NCBI GenBank assembly: GCA_040901795.1
Contig: JBBDYH010000023.1
Coordinates: 1 to 7,263 of the forward strand
Direction of reading: 5' to 3'
Length of the DNA stretch: 7,263 bases
Origin: JBBDYH01 sp040901795
GTDB lineage: Bacteria > Planctomycetota > Planctomycetia > Pirellulales > JALHPA01
Below are positions 1 through 6,140 of the stretch, piece by piece (position 1 is the first letter of the stretch; each line of letters starts with the position of its first letter). The notes below the pieces were generated by a model. That model did not search any database. It was not told where the DNA came from and was given only the letters and a program-made list of their open reading frames with translations. The translations under genes were made by a program, and so were the position numbers.

Positions 1-54
1 TAGAGCAACGGACTTTTAATCCGTAGGTCCTGGGTTCGAGACCCAGCCGGGTCA
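1..54 (+). tRNA. tRNA-Lys (anticodon TTT), 3' portion
   Basis: The window opens inside a tRNA. The anticodon stem is 8-12 paired with 20-24, around the 7-base loop 13-19 that holds TTT at 15-17. The variable region is 25-29. The T arm has stem 30-34/42-46 with loop TTCGAGA. The 3' acceptor strand is 47-53, with discriminator A at 54. The 5' acceptor strand and most of the D arm lie outside the window. CCA is not encoded. The 3' end is also the left copy of a direct repeat that marks an integrated island. Confidence 0.95.
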
Positions 55-55
55 T
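34..55 (+). repeat. Putative left attachment site (attL) in the tRNA-Lys 3' end
   Basis: This segment covers the end of the T arm, the 3' acceptor strand and the base after the tRNA. It is repeated in direct orientation at 6240-6261. The last 11 bases, AGCCGGGTCAT, are identical, and 18 of 22 match overall. Tyrosine integrases commonly use tRNA 3' ends as attB, and the element restores the tRNA on insertion. The position between tRNA and accessory genes fits this. Confidence 0.6.
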
Positions 56-63
56 AACGAGTT

Positions 64-87
64 AGCCCCCTTTCGGGGGCTTTTTTT
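64..87 (+). terminator. Rho-independent terminator after tRNA-Lys
   Basis: A perfect stem GCCCCC/GGGGGC (65-70 and 75-80) with loop TTTC is followed by seven T (81-87). It lies 10 bases after the tRNA end. It also sits just past the stop codon of the convergent minus-strand gene, but on that strand the stem is not followed by a T tract, so it mainly serves the tRNA transcript. Confidence 0.9.
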
Positions 88-2194
88 ATTCCACATCCAA
101 TGATTTATCCAATGGCAGGCGCGACTGTCGAACCGCGTCATGCTTTTTTGGCGGAGCAGCACTCGTGTGGAGTCCGAGACGCCGGAAAAACGCTTTGTTC
201 CGCTTGACGGCGTCGTGAAGGACCTTCTGATAATCGCTCACCTCCACGTATGCGTTTAATGCCTCATTAAATGCGTAGTAACCCTCCCCATCAGCCGATG
301 GCCGGAACTGCTGATCTTCAAGAATCTCACGCAGCTTCGGGGTGAGGGTCACGACGACATGGCAAAAAAAACGCACCGACTCAGGGAGCTTCTCAATGGT
401 TGCACCGTGGGGGGTTTTTGCTTTACCCGCCCGAAGATCGCGGATGTACCCATATATCTGCTTCACAGGGTTCTCCGAATCCGTATAATCTTTCCGCTCC
501 GGTTTCTTGAATTCCACGATCACAACGGAGTAGTAAGGTTTTAAGTCTTGCTCCGAGAAGGAAAATCGTTGGTTGAAGATCAGCAGATCAGGACGCTTCT
601 TGCTCTTAGACTCGGCGGGGGAACCTGTCTGTCGATCCAGCGCTGTATCTGACGCGAGGTAGTGGTGGAAGACCAGTCTCTCGTCGAGCAACCAAAGGTT
701 GTGATCGTCATAGTCCACTTCTGACGAATCGGTGCGCAGGGGGAAAAACAGTTCGTGGAGCACGTCTTCCCTAGCGAAGCTCCCAGAGTCCATAACCCCT
801 AAGACTTTGTGGAAGAAGTCGAGAACCATACGTCGGTGAACGACGTACTCCGCAAGGTCAGCCTTCACGACTTCGGTCAACTCCCCGAGTGCCTCTCGGA
901 AGTCAGACTGGAACTTCGCGAAACTCTCCGGATCGTCAGGGATCCCTTTCAGCTTTTTCGCGGCGTCCGCCTTTGCTTCATGCCGCCAATCTGCGTGAAT
1001 CCGATGAAGCTCTAACTCCAATCGCTCATCCGTGAGTCCAGCAGACAAACTCTCCACTTCATCCTTCCGATGGTTGAGAAGGATGCGGTAGCGCGGTTCC
1101 TCAGTATCAATAAAATGATGGACTCGCTCAACGGCTTTTTGCTTTGCCTCTTCTAATCGCGGTCTGAGGTACTCGGCAGCTTGGGCCAGTGCCGCCGCTT
1201 CGACCTCGTCCCACGTGATGCGGCTCTCACCAAGTGCCAGCTCATTTGCGCGGTCGAGAACAAAAGCAGTACGCTCGTTGTTAAGCGACTGGTCGAGCAA
1301 AGCCCCGGTGACACACGCAGCATAGCGAAGCTCGATTCCGTCCACGAGTATGGGATTGTCTGCATGCGCTATGGCTCCTGATAGTTTCTTGGATTGGACC
1401 TCTCGTTTGTTGGCGCAGAAGTGAATGGCATTCTCTGATTCAGCGGAAGCACGGAGGAGTACGTCAATGATCTGAAAGTCGTAACTACCTACTGAGAAGT
1501 GACGAGCCTCAGAAGATTTCTTGACGTCCTGCTGATAAATCTGGTCCAGATCGATCGTGGTCCCGCCGGCTTGCGGATCATGGATTAGGACCTTGGGCAT
1601 TGTTTCAAGCATGTACATGACCAAGCAGTGCTCAACGATTCGCCGACCGATAGTGTCGGCGCCCTTAGGCGCCGCTTCACGATACATCTCCACAAAGTCA
1701 TGAAGCTTGACGACGGTTCGGTGGTCTTCGGCTGGGGCGCCCAGTTCTTCCAACGTCATGTCCTCGATTCCGCGGCGGGACCGCAAAAAACGAAACTTTC
1801 TACGGAACCATTTTTCGCCGTCCTCGTAGACGCTCTCGAGGGTTGCTGAGTCGAAGGCCTTCAGCCACACGAGCCGGCCAATGCCCTTTCCGCCTTGGCT
1901 CGCCTTCAGCGTCGAAAAAGACGTATCAAACGAGGTGTAATGACGGTCAGTGAAACCGACGCCGTTGTCTGCGATTTCGAAACCCACTATTTCGGGCAGC
2001 AATTGCAGTTCGGAGTTTCCGTCACCGCCGCCTAGCGTGTAGCTCCTCTTTATAGTGATCTCCACCAAGCCTTCCTCAGGTTGGCGGTCTTGAATGGCCT
2101 CCACCGAGTTAACAACTGCCTCATAGAGGGGCAGCAGCGCGTTGGTAGCAGCGAGACGGATGGCACCTACTTGTCCCGCAAGGTCGATCTGCAT
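86..2194 (-). CDS. GHKL ATPase fused to a PD-(D/E)XK nuclease-like domain; putative defence protein
   Basis: The 702-aa protein has an N-terminal Bergerat-fold (GHKL) ATP-binding domain. The N-box is E25-AVVN-S (Asn29), the Mg/ATP loop is IADNGVGF (74-81, Asp76), and the glycine lid is GGKGIGR (101-107). A helical, charged middle (about 330-470) follows. The C-terminal region carries RPD (Pro535-Asp536), then E561-F-K563 (VIVEFKK), then KQIYGY (578-583). This is the spacing of a PD-(D/E)XK nuclease with its downstream Q-x-x-x-Y element. Such MutL/MORC-like ATPases joined to nuclease folds are known from restriction and anti-phage loci. The natural reading is ATP-gated clamping on DNA coupled to cleavage, but the target is unknown. 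ATG at 2194 fits the family N-terminus. No Shine-Dalgarno is evident. The gene lies 200 bp after the retron RT on the same strand, so it may be co-transcribed or independent. The domain calls are solid; the role is inferred. Confidence 0.85.
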   Translation of the reverse strand: MQIDLAGQVGAIRLAATNALLPLYEAVVNSVEAIQDRQPEEGLVEITIKRSYTLGGGDGNSELQLLPEIVGFEIADNGVGFTDRHYTSFDTSFSTLKASQGGKGIGRLVWLKAFDSATLESVYEDGEKWFRRKFRFLRSRRGIEDMTLEELGAPAEDHRTVVKLHDFVEMYREAAPKGADTIGRRIVEHCLVMYMLETMPKVLIHDPQAGGTTIDLDQIYQQDVKKSSEARHFSVGSYDFQIIDVLLRASAESENAIHFCANKREVQSKKLSGAIAHADNPILVDGIELRYAACVTGALLDQSLNNERTAFVLDRANELALGESRITWDEVEAAALAQAAEYLRPRLEEAKQKAVERVHHFIDTEEPRYRILLNHRKDEVESLSAGLTDERLELELHRIHADWRHEAKADAAKKLKGIPDDPESFAKFQSDFREALGELTEVVKADLAEYVVHRRMVLDFFHKVLGVMDSGSFAREDVLHELFFPLRTDSSEVDYDDHNLWLLDERLVFHHYLASDTALDRQTGSPAESKSKKRPDLLIFNQRFSFSEQDLKPYYSVVIVEFKKPERKDYTDSENPVKQIYGYIRDLRAGKAKTPHGATIEKLPESVRFFCHVVVTLTPKLREILEDQQFRPSADGEGYYAFNEALNAYVEVSDYQKVLHDAVKRNKAFFRRLGLHTSAAPPKKHDAVRQSRLPLDKSLDVE

Positions 2195-2394
2195 TTATAG
2201 GCGGAGTGGGCGGAAGCCAAATACCCGGCTACCGAATCTACCCCGAAGCTTTGGCCGGAAGCAAACATCTCCCAAGTGTCATCCTGGCCCAATGGACGGC
2301 CAACACCGCCGCCAACATTCGCACAAGGCATCGGGCGTAAGTTGGCTGTTGACTTACGCTTAGCAGCTGGTCTGTCAGCAAGCTCCGTGTTCGG
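2195..2394. other. Intergenic region between the retron RT and the GHKL-nuclease gene
   Basis: This 200-bp stretch has no credible coding sequence on either strand. It contains one clear inverted repeat (2335-2359). No intrinsic terminator for the RT transcript and no convincing -35/-10 pair for the 702-aa gene can be seen, so read-through from the retron cannot be excluded. The bases just before the 702-aa start read CTATAAATG, with no purine-rich ribosome-binding site. Confidence 0.6.
2335..2359. repeat. 8-bp perfect inverted repeat with 9-base spacer
   Basis: GCGTAAGT (2335-2342) is repeated inverted as ACTTACGC (2352-2359). The centre-to-centre distance is 17 bases. It lies 36 bp beyond the RT stop and about 140 bp before the 702-aa start. 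No T tract follows on either strand, so it is not a typical terminator. It could be an operator or a processing hairpin. Confidence 0.55.
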
Positions 2395-3303
2395 CTAGGG
2401 TGTCCTCGCCGCGACCACTCTCTTACGGCCGTATTTCAGGATGAGTGCGTTGACAAACTGCGGCTCAACATCCATGGCGAATGCGATCAAGCCACGCAAC
2501 GAAGAGCGCTCGGTGGGGCGCAATGCTTCCAAGCGATGAATCTGATGGCGAATGAAGCGCTTTCGCCCGCGGCCGAGGACCGCGCGTCCGTCGCTCGACA
2601 ATACTATTCCCGTCACTTGGCGACGCCCGCGCTTCGAGGAATGGCGTTGCTTCGCATCGTTGAGTTTGAGATGCGCCGGGATATCGAGATTGGCGACTAT
2701 ACCTTTGAGGGCGTTCGGAACGTCCCTCAAGACATTCGGCCTCGCCGTGGAAAAGAAGATGTCATCGGCATAACGCGTGTAAATGAGATCTCTGTCGGCG
2801 GCCAACATGCTGCACTGGTGGTCGAGCCCATAGCAAAGCGCATTGGAAAGAGCGGGTGATGTTGGCGACCCGATGGTTAACGCTCCGGACCTACAAACCA
2901 ATTGAGCGAAGATGCCGCGATCCTCGTCGTTCCAGCCAACGGTTCCTACAGGATAGCGAGCCAAGAAGGCCGCAATGTCCCCAGCACCGATTGACGGAAA
3001 AAACGACACAAAGTCCAGTCGCAGGAGATAACGGCTCGAGGCATGCCGCGAAGCGTGGTCGTGAATATTTCGGCCCTTCACGTACCCGTATGCAGCGTCG
3101 TGTACGGGCCATGGCTCAATTACATGGCGAAGTAACCAACGCTGCAGACCTTTTAACGGACGTGCTGGATGCGCTATCTGACGGTCGCTTCCGTCTCGTT
3201 TTTTGATGGTGTACAGCTTATACGCATACGATGCCTTTCTAGCCATACCTCGGATAAACGGTATGGGCAGCTTCAAGGCGGAGGACATTTCCTCTAGGAG
3301 CAT
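2395..3303 (-). CDS. Retron reverse transcriptase
   Basis: The 302-aa protein has the length and motif order of a retron RT. A fingers segment YKLYTIKKRDGSDRQIAHP (28-46) is followed by GYVKGRNIHD (73-82). Then comes LRLDFVSFFPSI (94-105) with catalytic Asp97, SPTSPALSNALC (146-157), and YADD (178-181) with Asp180 and Asp181. The retron-specific VTG motif is at 230-232. The other retron signature, NAxxH, appears as HASRH (83-87), with His in place of Asn. The enzyme primes on the 2'-OH of a guanosine in its own ncRNA and copies the msd part into msDNA. I chose ATG at 3303 because it overlaps the effector stop as TAATG, which suggests translational coupling. An in-frame ATG at 3351 lies inside the effector, and another at 3288 is possible. 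The gene ends in TAG. Confidence 0.93.
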   Translation of the reverse strand: MLLEEMSSALKLPIPFIRGMARKASYAYKLYTIKKRDGSDRQIAHPARPLKGLQRWLLRHVIEPWPVHDAAYGYVKGRNIHDHASRHASSRYLLRLDFVSFFPSIGAGDIAAFLARYPVGTVGWNDEDRGIFAQLVCRSGALTIGSPTSPALSNALCYGLDHQCSMLAADRDLIYTRYADDIFFSTARPNVLRDVPNALKGIVANLDIPAHLKLNDAKQRHSSKRGRRQVTGIVLSSDGRAVLGRGRKRFIRHQIHRLEALRPTERSSLRGLIAFAMDVEPQFVNALILKYGRKRVVAARTP

Positions 3304-4205
3304 TAGGCCTGCCGCGCAAGTTCGGCGAGAACCACGTCGCATAATCCGCACGCTTGCATCGCGGATAGTACGCCGGCTCGCAACGTCGACAGGTCGATGT
3401 GACGACGCCGCTGAAAGGAGGATAGGCGACCGTCGTCCAACACGCGAAAAAACATATCGCGGTCGGCGACTCTAAAACTGCCGAGCAGATTCATTGCTCT
3501 GCCGAGGCCAAGGTACAAATCGATGTCGACTTCCGGTGCTCGGGCGCCTAGTAGATCCTTAAGATTTGCCACCATGTGATCGCGCGGACATGGGCCGAAC
3601 ACTGCGACGAGGTCGCAGACAAAAAACAGTACGTGTTTGGGACTTGATAAAAGATCGCTAACCCGTGTTGGCGTGCTCTTTTTCAATCGAGAGAGCCGCT
3701 CCTCAAGCTCACCGGTTGCATTCAAGATTTGGTCAAGGTCGGTCCATATCGTGGGCTTAAACGTGGACTCGGCGTCGACCCAACGAATCGGTCCTGTAGC
3801 AATAAACGATTCTCGAGACCTGTGGCGGCTGTCGAGAATAGGCAGGAGCTTGGCACGCAGCCGTTCGCTCATCGCGAAAGCGCCGACTTCCGCGAAGGTC
3901 CCGGGACTCTCGACGATAATTACGACTATATCAGCCAGGTCCGCCAGCTTCTCCTCTACGGCGAGGGCATTAGTGCTGGTCGTCAAACTTGCGATGACGG
4001 CCCATGCAGCTTCCGCATAGAAGACGAGGCAATCTGGGATATGGCGCTGGAAATACGCGTTAAGCGTATCCCTGCGCGGGCTCGCAAGCCCGCCACACAG
4101 AAATACGACTTTCTTGATCCGATGAAAGTCGTATTTGTCGTCGCGCAATTGGTTTATCGCTCGCGTCCGCTCATTCGCGAAGCGCGGGTGTTGCAACCAA
4201 TCCAT
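3303..4205 (-). CDS. Retron effector, nucleoside deoxyribosyltransferase-like (St85/Ec86 type)
   Basis: The 300-aa protein starts with a Rossmann-like strand VVFLCGG (33-39). After FYAEAAW (62-68) comes DLADIVVIIVESPGTFAEVGAFA (89-111). The ESPGT-x-AE-x-GAF signature (Glu99 to Phe110) is the active-site and nucleotide-binding hallmark of NDT-like proteins. The C-terminal third (about 185-300) is helical and basic, and in type II retron effectors this part is a winged-helix-like DNA-binding region. In Ec86/Eco1-type retrons this protein is the toxic arm, held inactive by RT plus msDNA and released on phage infection. Gene order ncRNA, effector, RT matches that type. The start ATG is one base after the retron a2 arm, and its AGGAG ribosome-binding site (4217-4213, 7-base spacing) lies inside a2. 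The gene symbol is left blank because no single name is standard. Confidence 0.88.
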   Translation of the reverse strand: MDWLQHPRFANERTRAINQLRDDKYDFHRIKKVVFLCGGLASPRRDTLNAYFQRHIPDCLVFYAEAAWAVIASLTTSTNALAVEEKLADLADIVVIIVESPGTFAEVGAFAMSERLRAKLLPILDSRHRSRESFIATGPIRWVDAESTFKPTIWTDLDQILNATGELEERLSRLKKSTPTRVSDLLSSPKHVLFFVCDLVAVFGPCPRDHMVANLKDLLGARAPEVDIDLYLGLGRAMNLLGSFRVADRDMFFRVLDDGRLSSFQRRRHIDLSTLRAGVLSAMQACGLCDVVLAELARQA

Positions 4206-4206
4206 G

Positions 4207-4218
4207 GGGCGTCTCCTA
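4207..4218 (-). repeat. Retron a2 arm carrying the effector ribosome-binding site
   Basis: TAGGAGACGCCC pairs perfectly with a1 at 4323-4334. Its AGGAG (4217-4213) is the only plausible Shine-Dalgarno for the effector ATG at 4205, with 7 bases between. Pairing of a1 and a2 would hide this site, so retron RNA folding and effector translation from the same transcript compete. Confidence 0.8.
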
Positions 4219-4322
4219 CTCAGATCGTGGCCCGAGCGCTAGCGAGGGCCTGAATATCCGTCAATAATTTCCGGCCGGCTAAGCACCGGCCACGGCGAGC
4301 GTCTTTAAGGAGCTGCCGAAAC

Positions 4323-4334
4323 TAGGAGACGCCC
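4323..4334 (-). repeat. Retron a1 arm
   Basis: GGGCGTCTCCTA on the minus strand is complementary over all 12 bases to a2 (4218-4207). It forms the 5' end of the retron RNA. A promoter-like -35 lies 25 bases upstream. Confidence 0.8.
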
Positions 4335-4335
4335 A

Positions 4336-4364
4336 ATGATCTGTATTGGCCGGCCGGGTGTCAA
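4336..4364 (-). promoter_or_regulatory. Candidate sigma70-type promoter of the retron operon
   Basis: On the minus strand a perfect TTGACA (4364-4359) is followed after 17 bases by GATCAT (4341-4336), which matches TATAAT at 4 of 6. The predicted start would fall in or just before a1. That is close for a promoter of an RNA that should include the whole a1, so the -10 assignment is uncertain. The TTGACA itself is convincing in position. Confidence 0.5.
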
Positions 4365-4378
4365 GTTTTGTAGCGTGG

Positions 4379-4396
4379 TGGTAGTGGCACAGTTTG
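4379..4396 (+). promoter_or_regulatory. Shared upstream box, copy A (before the 4446 gene)
   Basis: TGGTAGTGGCACAGTTTG lies 49 bases before the ATG of the small basic protein. The same sequence with one C-to-T change occurs, in the same orientation relative to its gene, 33 bases before the 215-aa gene (6168-6185, minus). Two such copies in front of two unrelated reading frames suggest a common regulator-binding site. Copy A also lies in the divergent gap shared with the retron promoter. Confidence 0.6.
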
Positions 4397-4410
4397 AAAT
4401 GCTAGAATCC

Positions 4411-4439
4411 TTGGCAGGGAGGGCCGCTGACAATAACTT
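4411..4439 (+). promoter_or_regulatory. Candidate promoter of the small basic protein, possibly leaderless
   Basis: TTGGCA (4411-4416), a 17-base spacer and TAACTT (4434-4439) form a -35/-10-like pair. The -10 ends six bases before ATG 4446, so transcription would begin at the A of the ATG. No Shine-Dalgarno precedes this ATG, which agrees with a leaderless message. Confidence 0.4.
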
Positions 4440-4445
4440 CTCGGA

Positions 4446-4775
4446 ATGCCGAAGCATCCGAAGCGACCGCGTGACATGAACAAGCTGGCCGTGCACATCG
4501 GCAAGATCGCGACGCACGAGATTGACGATGTGGAAACGAAGGTCAGCCCTGCCGTGTCTAGACGGGGGATAGCACGGGCCGCAAGTTTATCGAAGGGGCG
4601 GCGCAAAGAGATCGTCCAGACGGCGGCACACGCCCGCTGGGCGAAGGGTACGAAAAAAAAAGTAGGAGGCTGCGGACGGCTGGTTGCCGCCCATCAGCCC
4701 GACAGGTCGGCTCGGGCATGGCTGGGATGCCATGTGGAACCTTCCTGCTCCCGGTGGCCTCGGACAGCTTCCTAG
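4446..4775 (+). CDS. Small basic protein, H1-like Ala/Arg/Lys helix; function unknown
   Basis: The 109-aa product begins MPKHPKRPRDMNKLAVHIGKIA. At 43-65 it has an Ala/Arg/Lys-rich helix, ARAASLSKGRRKEIVQTAAHARW. I recognise this as a short family of unnamed proteins common in alphaproteobacterial accessory DNA, which normally stops soon after ...ARW and a Lys-rich tail. Here the Lys tail is encoded by nine A (4653-4661), and the frame then runs on for 37 residues that look non-conserved. Losing one A would give Lys-Lys-Lys followed at once by TAG, so the extension may come from a frameshift. The family usually also has a Gly/Lys-rich linker before the helix, which is mostly missing here. A nucleic-acid-binding role is suggested only by charge. 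The gene diverges from the retron and shares an upstream box with the 215-aa gene. Confidence 0.6.
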   Translation: MPKHPKRPRDMNKLAVHIGKIATHEIDDVETKVSPAVSRRGIARAASLSKGRRKEIVQTAAHARWAKGTKKKVGGCGRLVAAHQPDRSARAWLGCHVEPSCSRWPRTAS

Positions 4776-4876
4776 GGCCGCGTCGAGTACCACCGGACCG
4801 TTTAGTCTCTATATACAGGGTACAATTTGCCGGCGGAAGGTGATTTTCGTGACCGTCCCTCTGGTCTCCGCTTGAA
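4776..4876. other. Gap with no recognisable gene
   Basis: Between the small basic protein and the end of the broken winged-helix gene there is about 100 bp without a supported feature. It includes an AT-rich patch (4807-4828, containing TATATAC and TACAAT) that could be a weak promoter. It has no good -35 at a normal distance, and no gene starts downstream on that strand. Confidence 0.4.
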
Positions 4877-5500
4877 TCAGCCTCCCCTGTGGAGTTTTTT
4901 CTCTTTCCACTCGGCGGCGGCTTCCTTCATCGAATTGCCAGCGGCGATCCTCTCTCCCGCAAACTGATGCTACCCCCCGCCACCTTCTAGTGATGGCTTG
5001 GCCGACCGCGTCGCGCGCGCCTGGGTGCGCTTCCTCGCCTTCTTCTTAGGACGCGCCACTTCGCCCTGCTTCGGCTAGTTGCGGCACCCTTCCGCCAAAC
5101 CCCAGCCCTCCTTCGTGTTCACAACCTCCTCAGCGTCGCTGAGCCGCTTTAGCGCGGTGGTCACGTTCGCGTAGAAATGCTTCGCCTGAGACAGGACACC
5201 TCCCTGCTTCAGAGCTGCTGCGATCTCCTTCGGTGAATGGGGCCGCTTCGCCATCGCCAAGTACTTCTTGACGGCCCCAGGCACTGAGAGCCGAAAAAAT
5301 GCATCCGAGCGAATGGGGCCGGAGATCGAGTCGGCGGCGGCGCGGTGGTTGTTAGGCGGTCCAGATCCGATTTGTGCGAGGGCCGCATACGCAAGACGCT
5401 GGCGGCGTTCACACCACGCCAGCTGTGGCGGCGGGTGTCTCCGATCGCGTCTGGAAGATAAGCGAGATTGTGGCGATGTTGCCGGTCTAAATGTCGCCAA
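4877..5500 (-). pseudogene. Winged-helix (HARE-HTH-like) gene interrupted by two TAG codons
   Basis: One reading frame runs on the minus strand to a TGA at 4879-4877, broken by TAG at 5077-5075 and 4972-4970, with no frameshift. Before the first stop it encodes RRQRLAYAALAQIGSG, then RSDAFFRLSVPGAVKKYLAMAKRPHSPKEIAAALKQGG...FYANVTTALKRLSDAEEVVNTKEGWGLAEG. This is the pattern of small winged-helix proteins of accessory DNA. Between the stops is a Lys/Arg tail (PKQGEVARPKKKARKR...), and after the second comes HQFAGERIAAGNSMKEAAAEWKEKK, a family-like C-terminal motif. The coding signal continues through both stops. TAG also ends the retron RT and the 215-aa gene, so decay is more likely than recoding. 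The N-terminus is unclear: the first usable start is TTG 5500, overlapping the end of the 215-aa gene. The part before the first TAG (5500-5075, 141 aa) could still be made. Confidence 0.7.
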
Positions 5501-6134
5501 CGGTGCCGTCGGAGATCGCCTTAAAATGTTCTGTTCCGATGAGTGTTGTGAGGGCTAGATAGTCTCCCTTGGACAGAAAAAAAGTAACTCCGTAAATCTT
5601 GCATCGTTCGAAGGTGCAACTCTCAAAGACCGTAGCGCCGACCACTTTGCTATTGGGTTTGACTATCACGGCCTCGCAGCTTAACAGCTCGCTGTGCAGG
5701 AACGTGACTCCGGTTCGTAGGTAGATGACCGCCGGTCCGAACAGTTCGCAGTCCTGAAACTTGACGGCCTGATTTGGGCGGTAGAATGGATGGAAGAAGT
5801 CAATGAGTTTTATTCGGCGCCGAGTGAAGTGATCATCGAGAGGATTTATGTCTGCCGTCAACGCGCGTCTCTTGATGAACCGATTTAGGTGGTACCTGCT
5901 TTCGGCGACCCCGATTGTCCACCATGCCAGCCCTATCAAAATGAACGCGGCGAGAAAGGCCCCTCCCCACGCAATGGGGCCGTAGGCAGAGAGCCAAGTT
6001 GTCGCGGCGGCCAGATACGCCATCACGGCTCCGCCGACGGTCGAAACAACAGCAACGGGGTGAGAGATGACGAATCCCACCGCTGCATCCAATAGGCTCT
6101 TTGCCGCCGTCTGCAGCCTGGTCTGGTCTGGCAT
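5487..6134 (-). CDS. Two-TM membrane protein with beta-helix-like C-terminus; function unknown
   Basis: The 215-aa product has a short amphipathic N-terminus, then two hydrophobic segments (about 25-48 and 53-77) that should form a hairpin in the inner membrane. A basic stretch (RYHLNRFIKRR, 80-90) follows. The cytosolic part contains INPLDDHFTRRRIKLIDFFHPFY (96-118) and then FQDCELFGPAVIYL...VFESCTFERCKIYGVTFF (126-187). Its repeating F/C-x-x-C spacing looks like pentapeptide or right-handed beta-helix coils. I recognise this as an unnamed family of accessory DNA in Proteobacteria but know no function. The ATG at 6134 has no Shine-Dalgarno. TAGGTT lies six bases upstream, fitting a leaderless start. 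The C-terminal TAG overlaps the start of the broken winged-helix frame. Confidence 0.75.
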   Translation of the reverse strand: MPDQTRLQTAAKSLLDAAVGFVISHPVAVVSTVGGAVMAYLAAATTWLSAYGPIAWGGAFLAAFILIGLAWWTIGVAESRYHLNRFIKRRALTADINPLDDHFTRRRIKLIDFFHPFYRPNQAVKFQDCELFGPAVIYLRTGVTFLHSELLSCEAVIVKPNSKVVGATVFESCTFERCKIYGVTFFLSKGDYLALTTLIGTEHFKAISDGTVGDI

Positions 6135-6140
6135 GGGGAT

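Larger units (their letters stand above)
4207..4334 (-). ncRNA. Retron msr-msd non-coding RNA
   Basis: Read on the minus strand, a1 is GGGCGTCTCCTA (4334-4323) and a2 is its exact complement, TAGGAGACGCCC (4218-4207): a perfect 12-bp pair closing a 128-nt RNA. The base right after a1 is G (4322), the expected branching guanosine; Ec86 has the same TAG context. Inside are hairpin 1, CGGCAGC/GCTcGCCG (4318-4312 with 4300-4293, one bulged C); hairpin 2, GGCCGG/CCGGCC (4291-4286 with 4278-4273, 7-base loop); and a third, longer stem, ATTCAG+GCCC pairing with GGGC+CTGAGT (4255-4218), suited to be the msd. The msd is short, so the msDNA would be only some tens of bases. The position immediately before effector and RT is as expected. 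Exact msr/msd limits need experiment. Confidence 0.85.

Noticed and set aside
2536..3475. Plus-strand frames opposite the retron RT and effector
   Set aside because: They are antisense to well-supported genes, lack family motifs and have no ribosome-binding sites.
3637..4253. Plus-strand frames of 127 and 174 codons opposite the retron effector
   Set aside because: They are shadows of the NDT-like effector; the second would also run through the retron ncRNA.
4271..4355. GGCCGGCC palindromes near the retron RNA as separate regulatory sites
   Set aside because: One is part of an msr hairpin and the other falls in the promoter spacer. In GC-rich DNA such short palindromes are expected.
4386..4405. 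Sigma54 promoter (TGGCAC...TGC)
   Set aside because: The distance between the GG and GC elements is about three bases too long for a -24/-12 promoter, and copy B does not keep the pattern.
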